DNA of 64,000 nucleotides from Taibaiella chishuiensis (lineage in GTDB: Bacteria; Bacteroidota; Bacteroidia; Chitinophagales; Chitinophagaceae). The position numbers and the translations under genes are program-made. A model generated the notes under the pieces. It had not been told where the DNA came from. It did not search any database and worked only from the letters and a program-made list of their open reading frames with translations. Positions 6,490-14,881 of this stretch are shown piece after piece (position 1 is the first letter of the stretch; each line of letters opens with the position of its first letter). The stretch covers positions 1 to 64,000 of the forward strand of contig NZ_PYGD01000007.1 in assembly GCF_003014535.1 (NCBI RefSeq). Reading direction: 5' to 3'.

Positions 6490-6951
6490 TTATTCAGAGT
6501 CTTTTTTATTCAACCTAAATATTTCCCTTACTACAGGATCTACCTGCTTTTTCAGCGTATCAAGATCCGAGGTCCCAATAACGGCAGAAACATTCTTAAA
6601 ATCACCAATTAGGGTATCGCCATCTGAGTAGTTATTTTTATTAGTTGATTTGTACAGTTTTACTATATTATTATTAAATTCATCCTGTACCTCAAAGGAT
6701 ATTGTCGATTTAGCAGGTACTGGGCTATTAAAGGACACTTTGAGCACAGAATAATATATATTTTCTTCTGAGTTAACTATATTAAATTTATCCATTACAT
6801 TACCAACTGTAACGCCACTATCCTTAATTGCTCCCTCAAAGTAGTAACCATCAAGAGAATGATCAAACTTAATATATAAAACACATTTCTTGTCTCCATT
6901 GCAGGAAACTAAGAATATAGCTGGCAATAAAAGCTTTAATATCTTCTTCAT
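6490..6951 (-). CDS. Lipoprotein with MCE/MlaD-like pattern, presumed immunity protein
   Basis: 153 residues; signal peptide with lipobox LVSC, Cys at residue 17. The mature N-terminal half (LYIKFDHSLDGYYFEGAIKDSGVTVGNVMDK) follows the pattern of MCE/MlaD lipid-transport domains, in which a short strand is followed by G-x-x-V and SGVxVGxV; this is a reading by eye and the domain would be short. The start abuts an internal piece of an Rhs gene with no tip. Orphan immunity to an envelope toxin is inferred; a true lipid-transport role is possible but no Mla partners are nearby. Confidence 0.5.
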   Translation of the reverse strand: MKKILKLLLPAIFLVSCNGDKKCVLYIKFDHSLDGYYFEGAIKDSGVTVGNVMDKFNIVNSEENIYYSVLKVSFNSPVPAKSTISFEVQDEFNNNIVKLYKSTNKNNYSDGDTLIGDFKNVSAVIGTSDLDTLKKQVDPVVREIFRLNKKDSE

Positions 6952-6965
6952 AATTTTTCAATTTC

Positions 6966-7056
6966 ATCAGGTTGCCGTTTTTATCGTACAGGATATTGCT
7001 GACAGTATAATCCAGTGTGGTCTTGTTCCAACCCAGGCCGGACGTATTGGTGCACA
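6966..7056 (-). pseudogene. Internal Rhs YD-repeat fragment
   Basis: The minus strand encodes GLGWNKTTLDYTVSNILYD followed by KNGNL, nearly identical in DNA to 12714-12788 of the full Rhs gene. It is an interior core segment, not the usual core end, and joins the lipoprotein gene at 6951 almost directly. This shows that some cassettes formed or decayed by recombination inside the core. Confidence 0.85.
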
Positions 7057-7257
7057 GGATTTGTGCAAATGATTATTGGGGGTGCCCGGGCGGACTATTC
7101 ACTGCATACCTTGCCGCTATGTTATACTATAGTTTATTAGGCGTATCATTTAATTAGGTATCATCAATAGATTAAAACAGGACATAGCGGCTCTGGGCTT
7201 TGCGTTGCCATCCCTGGCGCGTTAAAGTTCCGGTATAAAGCTTGAACACATTGGCAA
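7057..7257. other. Unassigned stretch between repeat and Rhs fragment
   Basis: About 200 bases with stops in all frames and no recognisable core, tip or immunity sequence. It lies where a core remnant is found after other full repeats, so it is probably decayed cassette DNA. Confidence 0.4.
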
Positions 7258-7329
7258 GGGCATATGTTTTGTAACATATGCCCTAAAAGTTATAATATGC
7301 TATCGGTGATAACACCAACAACGGCGGAA
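7258..7329 (-). repeat. Cassette repeat: full 72-bp copy
   Basis: Full copy; the second palindrome is GGGCATATGT-TACAAA-ACATATGCC, and the first has several changes. It begins 36 nt after the stop of the gene at 7366-7806. Confidence 0.92.
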
Positions 7330-7365
7330 GGTATAATAAAACAAGAAACTGCCTGAAATTGCCTT

Positions 7366-7806
7366 CTAATGCAAAAAGGTTCGAATTTGTTCTCTGAAAG
7401 TTACCATAAGAATACTTATTGACAACGGAACCAACACCGATAAAATAACACCTATACCTTTAACTACTTTAGTTCTCTTTGTTTCGCCATACCACCTATC
7501 TCTTAATTTCATATAGATATTTTTCCTGCCATACCGATGAGATACTAAAAAGTAAGTTAGCAGAAATAGGATTATCACTATTATTCGTACTACCCAAATG
7601 CCATCGCCTTTTTGAATTTCGAATTTATCGTAAATGAAAATTAACAGAAGAATAAGAAAGGGCGCAGCGCTAAAAAGTAAGATTAGACACACATGTATAA
7701 CCGCAGTTATAGCACTTGACCCTTCCCGCTTAAAATAGAATCTAGAGACTCTGTAATAATTATAATCTAGGAAATCTCCTATTGTTTTTTTAATTTTTTC
7801 CAACAT
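7366..7806 (-). CDS. Polytopic membrane protein, immunity-like (family A)
   Basis: 146 residues with membrane segments at about 35-59, 71-88 and 117-136. It shares with the other family A proteins the aromatic N-terminal stretch (FLDYNYYRVSRFYFKRE), a long first helix and a basic loop after the second helix (SHRYGRKNIYMKLRDR). It starts 12 nt after the stop of a glycine-rich hydrophobic tip fragment, which suggests the family protects against tips of that class, probably by acting in the membrane. Confidence 0.62.
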   Translation of the reverse strand: MLEKIKKTIGDFLDYNYYRVSRFYFKREGSSAITAVIHVCLILLFSAAPFLILLLIFIYDKFEIQKGDGIWVVRIIVIILFLLTYFLVSHRYGRKNIYMKLRDRWYGETKRTKVVKGIGVILSVLVPLSISILMVTFREQIRTFLH

Positions 7807-7818
7807 TTTGATTTCTTT

Positions 7819-8121
7819 TTATTCTAGTACTTTATCTACACCCGAGCCAATACGATCTGTTAAGGTAACTCCTGTGAATACGCCAAATCCGATATCAATA
7901 ATACCATAAGTCCACCCTATTGGCCCTCCATATATAGTCCATATACCAATCCCTGTTTTAACTGCATCTCCCGTGGTAAACCCATTCTCATCAGTTGCGC
8001 TTTCAATAACATTAACCAGAACACCGGCACCACCAATTACTTTTCCAGCTTTTTCTAAGCCACGAATTGAAGAAACAAAACCTCTTTTCGCTGTAAAAGT
8101 CTTAGCAGCTTTGAATTGCAG
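7819..8121 (-). pseudogene. Glycine-rich hydrophobic toxin-tip fragment
   Basis: 100 codons of open frame with no start, bounded upstream by TAA at 8122-8124. The product reads KRGFVSSIRGLEKAGK, then GGAGVLVNVIESATDENG, then IYGGPIGWTYGIIDIGFG and ends GSGVDKVLE. Gly-rich amphipathic and hydrophobic stretches resemble the tip at 8763-9116 and suggest membrane insertion. The family A gene follows directly. About 85 bases between 8122 and the repeat at 8209 are unassigned. Confidence 0.6.
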
Positions 8122-8208
8122 TTAATACGTGATCCTTGAACGGAAGTCTGGTCCATCTGCCTGCCTCTTACTAATCTGCTTTGGAACTTGCTTCTGTGAG
8201 AAAAGCAG

Positions 8209-8280
8209 GGGCATATGTTTTGCAACATATGCCCTAAAAGTTATAACATGCTGTTGATAACAACACCAATAACGGCGGAA
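8209..8280 (-). repeat. Cassette repeat: full 72-bp copy
   Basis: Full copy in which the second palindrome is perfect (GGGCATATGT and ACATATGCCC around TGCAAA). It begins 57 nt after the stop of the gene at 8338-8751. Confidence 0.93.
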
Positions 8281-8337
8281 TCTTCATTTATTGATTTTTA
8301 GGCTCAGAGCTTTTGCATACATCACTGCTTTGAAGTG

Positions 8338-8751
8338 TTAGCCAAAAATACCATCCCCATTTTTGTACATAGCAGATAAAGCTCCTAGTATAAAACTCAA
8401 ACCACAAGCCACAATAACCACTATTGCAGGATGAATATTTGCGGTCTCGCCCTCTCTTTCTTGATATCTGGTAATAATTTTCTTCCAACGATTTTTATGA
8501 CTATAATACATCCATATAGCTGTTATAAGTACAATACCGAAAATATATTTAATGTTGTTCATCTTAGAGATATATGGACCAAACGCCATTTTGTTTTTAG
8601 TTAATGCTTCGATTAAAAATAAAATAGACGCGAAATTCAATATTAAACACCACGCCATTACTATAGTTGCAAAAAACACTGGTGTATCTTTCCAATTTTT
8701 AGATTTCGTAGCCAACTGGTAACTTTTATAAAACAAATAATCGTAAATCAT
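8338..8751 (-). CDS. Polytopic membrane protein, immunity-like (family A)
   Basis: 137 residues with membrane segments at about 25-49, 66-83 and 107-128. N-terminal YDYLFYKSYQLATKSK and central YYSHKNRWKKIITRYQ match the protein at 3856-4239. It begins 11 nt after the stop of a glycine-rich hydrophobic Rhs tip (8763-9816), the second case in which a family A protein follows such a tip. It is probably the cognate inner-membrane immunity protein; this is inferred from position and topology. Confidence 0.65.
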   Translation of the reverse strand: MIYDYLFYKSYQLATKSKNWKDTPVFFATIVMAWCLILNFASILFLIEALTKNKMAFGPYISKMNNIKYIFGIVLITAIWMYYSHKNRWKKIITRYQEREGETANIHPAIVVIVACGLSFILGALSAMYKNGDGIFG

Positions 8752-8762
8752 ATTTTATGTTA

Positions 8763-9816
8763 TTATTTTTCTATCCAATTATAAAAATCATCACCCCATA
8801 TAGCGTCGGCAACTCCAATACCAGCAGATATTGCCCAACCAGCAACAGGAATAAAAGCAACGCCAGCAGCAACTATTGCAACGGTTCCTCTGGCGGCAGC
8901 GCTTTTATATCTACCGTGATTGAAATCATCTGTCACTGCAATTCCCGTAGCAACAACGTTTAGTGCAGTTATTCCTTTAGTTATAGGTTTTGCAAGCTTC
9001 ATATACCTCACATAAGATATCGTCGGCGCGGCATTACCAGTAGCTAAATATTGACCGATACCAGTATTCTCTACAAACTTGAAAGAAGCATCAGGAATAA
9101 GTAATCCTTTATTCATACCATCGGCAACCTTTGCTAAAGTCGACTTCTCATCTTCCAGATTTTTCTAAAAACGCCCGGTTTCTTTATGAAGAGTTGTAAT
9201 ATCATCTCCGTTTTGCACATACCGATATGCATAAAAATATTCGTCATCATCGTTCTCAATTACCCACCTAGCTTGAAGCACTTGGTCTCTTGTAAATCCT
9301 TTATTTCCTCCACCTATCGAATTATCTCCATCGAAATTTACATTATTACTCCCACTTCCTTGGTTTTGCTTTTTCCCCAGTTGCGCTAACATCGCTCTTA
9401 TCTGATTTACACGATACGCCTCTTCTGCCGCTGCTTGATTCGCTAGTACCCGTTCCATACCACCACCCCAAACCTGGTCGTTAAAGCCTCCCCAACCGCC
9501 GCTACCACCGCCAAAGATATCCTGAAAAATAGATTGCCGCCCCTTCCGCCTGCGTCACCCCAAATGTCTTTTACACTCCGGTATGCATTACCATTTATAA
9601 ACTGCATCCCATTCGGATCCACCATACTCTCCGGCGCATTACCCATCGCTGCATACGGCGAGAACATATCCTGGCCATTGCTGGCTGCTAAAGGATCTAC
9701 TCCCAGGAAACGGCCCAGTTGCGGGTTCCTTCGCAAGCTCAGGATAAACTATATTAACGCGCATGGAAGTTCATCCAGTTCAGCCCCAGTTCTTTGATGT
9801 ACTTCTTATAATAGCT
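8763..9816 (-). pseudogene. Displaced Rhs core end with hydrophobic tip, multiply broken
   Basis: Right after the repeat the minus strand encodes YKKYIKELGLNWM, then an in-frame TAA, then the core end RNPQLGRFLGVDPLAA through ESMVDPNGMQ in 9736-9608, almost identical to the full Rhs gene. A frameshift near 9540 leads into a tip frame (FGGGSGGWGGFND, MERVLANQAAAEEAYRVN), which is cut by TAG at 9165-9167 and continues to 8763. The C-terminal part has Gly/Ala-rich hydrophobic runs (GTVAIVAAGVAFIPVAGW) and ends WGDDFYNWIEK. At least three lesions make it a pseudogene; the hydrophobic end suggests a membrane-inserting toxin. Confidence 0.85.
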
Positions 9817-9817
9817 A

Positions 9818-9889
9818 GGGCACATGTTTTGCAACATATGCCCTAAAAGTTATAACATGCTGTTGGAGATAACGCCAACAACGGCGGAA
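9818..9889 (-). repeat. Cassette repeat: full copy next to the intact Rhs locus
   Basis: Full 72-bp copy with both palindromes and GTTATAAC. It begins 3 nt after the stop codon of the immunity gene still attached to the full Rhs gene, so the repeat is part of the current functional unit and not only a scar between dead cassettes. Confidence 0.93.
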
Positions 9890-9892
9890 AAA

Positions 9893-10366
9893 CTACTTTT
9901 TTATTTGGTTTTTTATTTGGCCTTTTATTTTATTTAAGATCAATATCTCAAACTTTTCCTTTTGCATCTTATTGTCCTTTCTGCTAAAATCTTTATTTAT
10001 ATCCCTCCATTTTCCTAAAGTCAGACCATTATTTATAGATACGAACGCAAGTTTTGTTTTGTCCTTACTTTCAGCTCTTATCCAGGTGTAGAGAATCTGA
10101 CGTTCCTCCGGGTAGTAAAAATAAATATGGAACCAATAATCCATACTATCAGTCCTACCATCAAGCAGTCCCACTTGAACTGGCACACAATATTGTGCGT
10201 TATTCTTCTTAAAATAGGCAATCTGTTTAATCAGATCCTCCTCATTTACATTGATCACATATACCTGTGCATTAGGATAGCTTCCTGGAGCAAAAATATT
10301 TCCGATCCAATAAGCAGCTCCCGTTAACACTGCTACAACTCCAACTACTATCAATATTTTTTTCAT
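9893..10366 (-). CDS. Membrane-anchored presumed immunity protein for the Rhs tip
   Basis: 157 residues. An N-terminal hydrophobic segment (about residues 4-25, LIVVGVVAVLTGAAYWIG) without a convincing cleavage site would anchor the protein, leaving about 130 mostly polar residues in the periplasm. The C-terminus is very basic (KIKGQIKNQIKK). It starts only 3 nt after the Rhs stop codon, the standard place for the cognate immunity gene. A periplasmic domain fits neutralisation of a lipid-attacking tip. The family is not recognised. Confidence 0.65.
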   Translation of the reverse strand: MKKILIVVGVVAVLTGAAYWIGNIFAPGSYPNAQVYVINVNEEDLIKQIAYFKKNNAQYCVPVQVGLLDGRTDSMDYWFHIYFYYPEERQILYTWIRAESKDKTKLAFVSINNGLTLGKWRDINKDFSRKDNKMQKEKFEILILNKIKGQIKNQIKK

Positions 10367-10369
10367 ACT

Positions 10370-13300
10370 CTAATGTTTGTGTACATCAGGATAATTATTA
10401 ACGCCCACATTACTTACATTATACCAAAATACAATATCTCCAATACCTTTTGAAGATATTATACTATAAAGAGCTTTGGGCAAAGTTACTAGAGCCATTC
10501 CAGTTCCAAATAGGCCAGAGCGTAATTTAGCGCCATAGCTAATTGGAAGAGTCGAAACTCCAAATTCTTCCATAATAAATCTCCAGTCTGCACCAGTTGC
10601 TCTCGGATCAAAAACAAGGCCAGATCCTCCTGTAATCCCTAATCTATCGTATCTTCTATCATGTCCAATAGCGGGATATTCTGATAATTCTCTGGGTATA
10701 TGTGCATACGAATATTTCCCATTCAAACTCCTAGGGTTATCAGGTCCAGGGTATGATAATCCAAAAAAATTCCTATTCAAGGTATTGGGGTTTAAACATT
10801 CAGGACAAACATCTTCTGGCAGGCCAGGTGTTATCCTATAACTTTCTATAATAACTAATAAATACGGTTTCGTTATTTCAACCATTGGCAACATAATTCC
10901 CCCCGCCAATCCTGAAGTTTTATCAAAAGCTCCATCACCATCTTTCTCTCCAGATCGCGGCTTGAAGTTAGTAAAGGTGCCATCGCCCCGATTGTACAAT
11001 GATACTTCCCCCGTTATACGCCCGAGTTGATATTCGGCCTCTCTCCAGAATGCAGCATTTGAAGCTTTACTAGCCCCAGCCTCCCTACCCGGCCATTGGG
11101 TCGTCGCATTTGGTCCTCCAAGCCCCGGCCCTCCACCGCCACCAAAGGTACCCTGCCAGGGTCTCGGAATAGAGGCTGGCTCCCATAATACTTTGTCCTC
11201 CCGGTAGGCATTACTGTTACTATACTGCATCCCATTCGGATCCACCATACTTTCCGGCGCATTACCCATCGCTGCATAAGGCGAGAACATATCCTGGCCA
11301 TTGCTGGCGGCTAAAGGATCTACACCTAAGAACCGCCCCAGTTGCGGATCGTACTGCCGCGCATGGAAGTCCATCCAATTCAGCCCCAGTTCTTTGATGT
11401 ATTCGTTGCTCTGGTACTTCCTGCGTTGTGCAATGGTATTGTTTTCCGCCGCGCTGCTCAGGCCGGCCATAGGTAAGCCAAAAGGATAATAATGGCTTTC
11501 TTCGAGCTGTCGGCCCTTTTGCAGGCGTACCTGCAGCATATCGAAGTGTACCGTGGCACAGTCGTAACAGCTTACTCCCTGGCTTTGATTGCTCAAATAT
11601 ACGGCAAGATAACCATTCGCCGGGATGGTTAGCGGCGCCGTGGTGCCGATCTGCTGCCAGGTACCGTTACCATTGACCTGGAAGGCGCTGCTGAAGCTTT
11701 TATCGATCTGCATGTTCTCGTCAAACAGGATATAGTTGAGGTAAGCCCTCGGGCGATCCTGGTCGGTATTGCCATTCAAAATATTCTGGTACTCCGACAG
11801 GTAATTACCCGGCGTAAAGAGCTGCGCTACCCGGTCGGGGTTATGTCCTTCGCTGCCCTGGAAACCGCCCACACCACCGGTCAGAGTGCTCACGATACTC
11901 GTAAGCATACTGCCGGCCGATAGCGGGTTATCAGTAGCGGGGTTATAACTGTCGTAATAGTTGTTGACATTGAGCTCTACCTGGTCGCCGGCCATCACGT
12001 GCATCAGCAGCGAAGTGCCTACCGGGCGGTCCTGCCCGTTAAGTTTGCCCGACTTCTGATCGTTAGGGTTGATGCTGCCAGGCTTGTCGTCCCGGATCTC
12101 GTTGAGCTGTTCGAAGTAAAGGCCTTCGAGGTTGGCGCTGGCCAGCTCGTAAGTGGCCAGGTATTGCAGGATCGGCTTCTGCACTACATCGATGGTGCTG
12201 CGCACATTGCCCAGGTGATCTTTGACGAAGTATTCTTCTTTATAGGTGTTGGCATTGATATCCCTTACCGAACGGCCTTCGGCTGTTTGGATATACCGCT
12301 GTACATTGCCTTCGTAGACATAACCGCCGATGTAATCGGTTATTTTATCGGGCTGGCCTGCTTTTTTAACCAGCTCCTGTACCTTATTACCGGTAGCATC
12401 GTAACTGTATTCGATACTGCCGCCATTGCTGAACAGGATACGTTCGGGTTTATTGAAATGGGTATAAAAGACCTTCTCGATGCCTTTGTTGTAATCGGTT
12501 TCCAGGTTGCCGTTCTTATCATAACTATAATCATCGCTGGTTCCATTGGACACCGCATTTTCAACGAAGTCGCCCAAACCGTAATTGGCGGCGTTGTCGG
12601 CAACTCTGGCCAGCCTGTTGCTCTCTTCGTTGCTGCCGTAGTTGTACCGTAAGCGGTCGATGGTCTGGATGCCGTTTGCAGGTGTTACGCCCTGCTGGTC
12701 CATAGCCTTCAGGTTGCCGTTTTTATCGTACTGGATATTGCTCACGGTATAGTCCAGCGTGGTCTTGTTCCAACCCAGGCCGGGCGTATTGGTGCGGTAT
12801 TCGGCGTTTTTAAGACGGCCGGAACGGTCGTAACTATAACCATAAGCATGACTGACGGTGCTGCCCCGCCAGATCATACCGGCGATCTTGCCGCCGTATT
12901 GCGGCTGGCTAAAACCATAGTCGTATTTAAGCGCCTCGCCAAAGGTGCGGTTCTCACCTTCTTTATTGCCGGTCTCGGCATATACCCCGTTGATGCCCGT
13001 AAGCTGGCCCCGGATGTTGTAATTAAAATCCTGTACCTCGCCGTAATTACCCAGGGCTTTGCGTTTTACCCTGCCCAGCGAATCATAGACCAGGTTGGAT
13101 AAAGTAGACCAGGCGCCATCGTTGATGCGGTGCCGGGTACGCAGCAGGTTGCCCGTACCGGTTTCGTATTCGTTTTTGTACCGTTCGGTTGTGACCGCAT
13201 AAGCGGCGTAGAGGTTTTGAAAAATGCTTTTGCTCAGCAGGGGTTTGCCGGTAAAGTCGTACTGGGTGCCGCTGTACAGGTAATGGATCTGCCCGCCCTG

Positions 13301-14857
13301 GTCGGAAAAATCGCGCTGCAGGCTATTGATCACGCGGCCCTTGTCGTCGTAATAGATGGCGCCATTGCGCCAGTTGCCGGTATTGATCTGGTTGGCCGAT
13401 GTTGAGGGCAGTATTTTAATGCGACTGCCCGTAGCCTGGCCATAGGTACGCAGGCTGCGCACCGGCGTTTCGGCGCCGGGCGTAGTCAGCAACTCGCCAC
13501 TAAGCGCCAGCTGGCTGTTGTAGCTGTTATAAAGGTTACTACCCGGATCAGCCTGGTCGTAGGTATCGAAATAGTTATATCCCAGGATGGTAATATTGCT
13601 TACCCCGGTTTGCGGCGGGTATACCCCTTCGTTAGGATAGCCCATATAATACCGGATATCATTAGCGCCAAGACTGCCTGTATACGTATCGAAGAAGTTC
13701 TGCCAGGTAGCGGGACTGCTCCCATCGGCGTACAGTGCGGTAGCGATCACTCGGTTCAGTTTGTCGTACACCGTTACCTCGTATTGGTTATCCACTGCCT
13801 GCTTTGGCGTTTGTGTCATTACCAGTCGCTGTTTTTTATCATAGACAAGGTTACTGAAGCCTTCTTCACCCGGTTTGCGTTGCGCACTCAGCCTGCCTTT
13901 GGCATCGTACTTGTATTGGAAACACAGGTTACTGACACGGGTATCGTTCAGTACCCAATTGGCCGCTTCGGCCAGGGCTACGGCCTGCGGCGGCAGGATG
14001 TACCGCAGCTTGCCCAGCTCGTCGTAAACGTAATAGGTGCAGAGGTAGGTCCAGCCCACCTGCAGTACACCCGATCCGTAAGTATACATACTATCGGCTA
14101 CCATTTTGAGCACCACCCGGCCGTCTTTATCGGTAAAGACCCGCGAACGGCTCTTGCCGCTATTATCGGACGGGGCAATAACATCTTCGCCGAAAAGCTC
14201 GCCGGCAGCGTAACTACCGGTACTTACGGGCTTACCATTAGCATCCAGTTCCCAGATGCGGACTTCGCCGGCCTGGTTGGTGATGCGGGTAAGGGCTGTG
14301 CCACGCGCCTGTCCTACCTGGCTTTTGCCGGGGGCATAACTTATCGTCGTATAAGCCTGCACATTGCTGTTCTCTGTCTTGCTATAAGAGGTATATCCTT
14401 CGTCGGGATACAGCGCGGCATACAGGCTGCGCTGAGTGGCATATACATAGTTATTGAGCCCGAAGTAAGTCGTGTTGATCGGCAGGAAGCTATATTGATC
14501 CCGCTGGAAGCGGGTATCTGAAAACTGCACCTGGTGCTGGTAAGCGCCGTTCTGGAGCGATACATTGCTTTGTACCGTCTCGTATACCCGGTTAAAACCA
14601 TCGCGGAATACGTATTGTTCTTTGAGGTTGGTAGCGCCGGGATTGGCCATAGCGCCGGCATCGGTAATGGGCACCTGCGGCGCGCTGGTAAGGGTAAAGT
14701 TAATGCCCGACCAGAAATAAGGCAAAGCCGGGAGCGGGATCTCGGTCACCGGGCCGGAAGGGCCGGTAGCGCCATTCTTCGGCTCGTTCTGGGCCAGCGC
14801 CGGTTGCACTATCGCGCACAACAGCACCAGGCCGGTTATATATTTTTGCAGCAACAT
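10370..14857 (-). CDS. Rhs polymorphic toxin, DUF6443 type, putative phospholipase A2-like tip
   Basis: 1495 residues. A signal peptide (cleaved after LAQ, about residue 23) is followed by a DUF6443-like domain (to about 170), YD repeats, and the conserved core end with YIKELGLNWMD, GRFLGVDPLA and VDPNGMQ at about residue 1210. The variable tip (1211-1495) has a glycine-rich linker, then SYPGPDNP, AIGHDRRYD and ATGADWRF; a His-Asp pair followed by a later Asp in this arrangement resembles the phospholipase A2-like fold. Core DNA is GC-rich and the last 850 bases are AT-rich, as expected for a horizontally acquired tip. The toxin activity is inferred; no enzyme motif beyond the HD pair is certain. 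Confidence 0.85.
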   Translation of the reverse strand: MLLQKYITGLVLLCAIVQPALAQNEPKNGATGPSGPVTEIPLPALPYFWSGINFTLTSAPQVPITDAGAMANPGATNLKEQYVFRDGFNRVYETVQSNVSLQNGAYQHQVQFSDTRFQRDQYSFLPINTTYFGLNNYVYATQRSLYAALYPDEGYTSYSKTENSNVQAYTTISYAPGKSQVGQARGTALTRITNQAGEVRIWELDANGKPVSTGSYAAGELFGEDVIAPSDNSGKSRSRVFTDKDGRVVLKMVADSMYTYGSGVLQVGWTYLCTYYVYDELGKLRYILPPQAVALAEAANWVLNDTRVSNLCFQYKYDAKGRLSAQRKPGEEGFSNLVYDKKQRLVMTQTPKQAVDNQYEVTVYDKLNRVIATALYADGSSPATWQNFFDTYTGSLGANDIRYYMGYPNEGVYPPQTGVSNITILGYNYFDTYDQADPGSNLYNSYNSQLALSGELLTTPGAETPVRSLRTYGQATGSRIKILPSTSANQINTGNWRNGAIYYDDKGRVINSLQRDFSDQGGQIHYLYSGTQYDFTGKPLLSKSIFQNLYAAYAVTTERYKNEYETGTGNLLRTRHRINDGAWSTLSNLVYDSLGRVKRKALGNYGEVQDFNYNIRGQLTGINGVYAETGNKEGENRTFGEALKYDYGFSQPQYGGKIAGMIWRGSTVSHAYGYSYDRSGRLKNAEYRTNTPGLGWNKTTLDYTVSNIQYDKNGNLKAMDQQGVTPANGIQTIDRLRYNYGSNEESNRLARVADNAANYGLGDFVENAVSNGTSDDYSYDKNGNLETDYNKGIEKVFYTHFNKPERILFSNGGSIEYSYDATGNKVQELVKKAGQPDKITDYIGGYVYEGNVQRYIQTAEGRSVRDINANTYKEEYFVKDHLGNVRSTIDVVQKPILQYLATYELASANLEGLYFEQLNEIRDDKPGSINPNDQKSGKLNGQDRPVGTSLLMHVMAGDQVELNVNNYYDSYNPATDNPLSAGSMLTSIVSTLTGGVGGFQGSEGHNPDRVAQLFTPGNYLSEYQNILNGNTDQDRPRAYLNYILFDENMQIDKSFSSAFQVNGNGTWQQIGTTAPLTIPANGYLAVYLSNQSQGVSCYDCATVHFDMLQVRLQKGRQLEESHYYPFGLPMAGLSSAAENNTIAQRRKYQSNEYIKELGLNWMDFHARQYDPQLGRFLGVDPLAASNGQDMFSPYAAMGNAPESMVDPNGMQYSNSNAYREDKVLWEPASIPRPWQGTFGGGGGPGLGGPNATTQWPGREAGASKASNAAFWREAEYQLGRITGEVSLYNRGDGTFTNFKPRSGEKDGDGAFDKTSGLAGGIMLPMVEITKPYLLVIIESYRITPGLPEDVCPECLNPNTLNRNFFGLSYPGPDNPRSLNGKYSYAHIPRELSEYPAIGHDRRYDRLGITGGSGLVFDPRATGADWRFIMEEFGVSTLPISYGAKLRSGLFGTGMALVTLPKALYSIISSKGIGDIVFWYNVSNVGVNNYPDVHKH

Positions 14858-14881
14858 AATAATATTTTGATGGGATAAGGG

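Noticed and set aside
96-9889. Integron attC sites or a CRISPR array
   Set aside because: The repeat has no GTTRRRY/RYYYAAC core pair, no integrase gene is present, the units between repeats are 0.3-3 kb and contain genes, and no cas gene or regular short spacers are seen.
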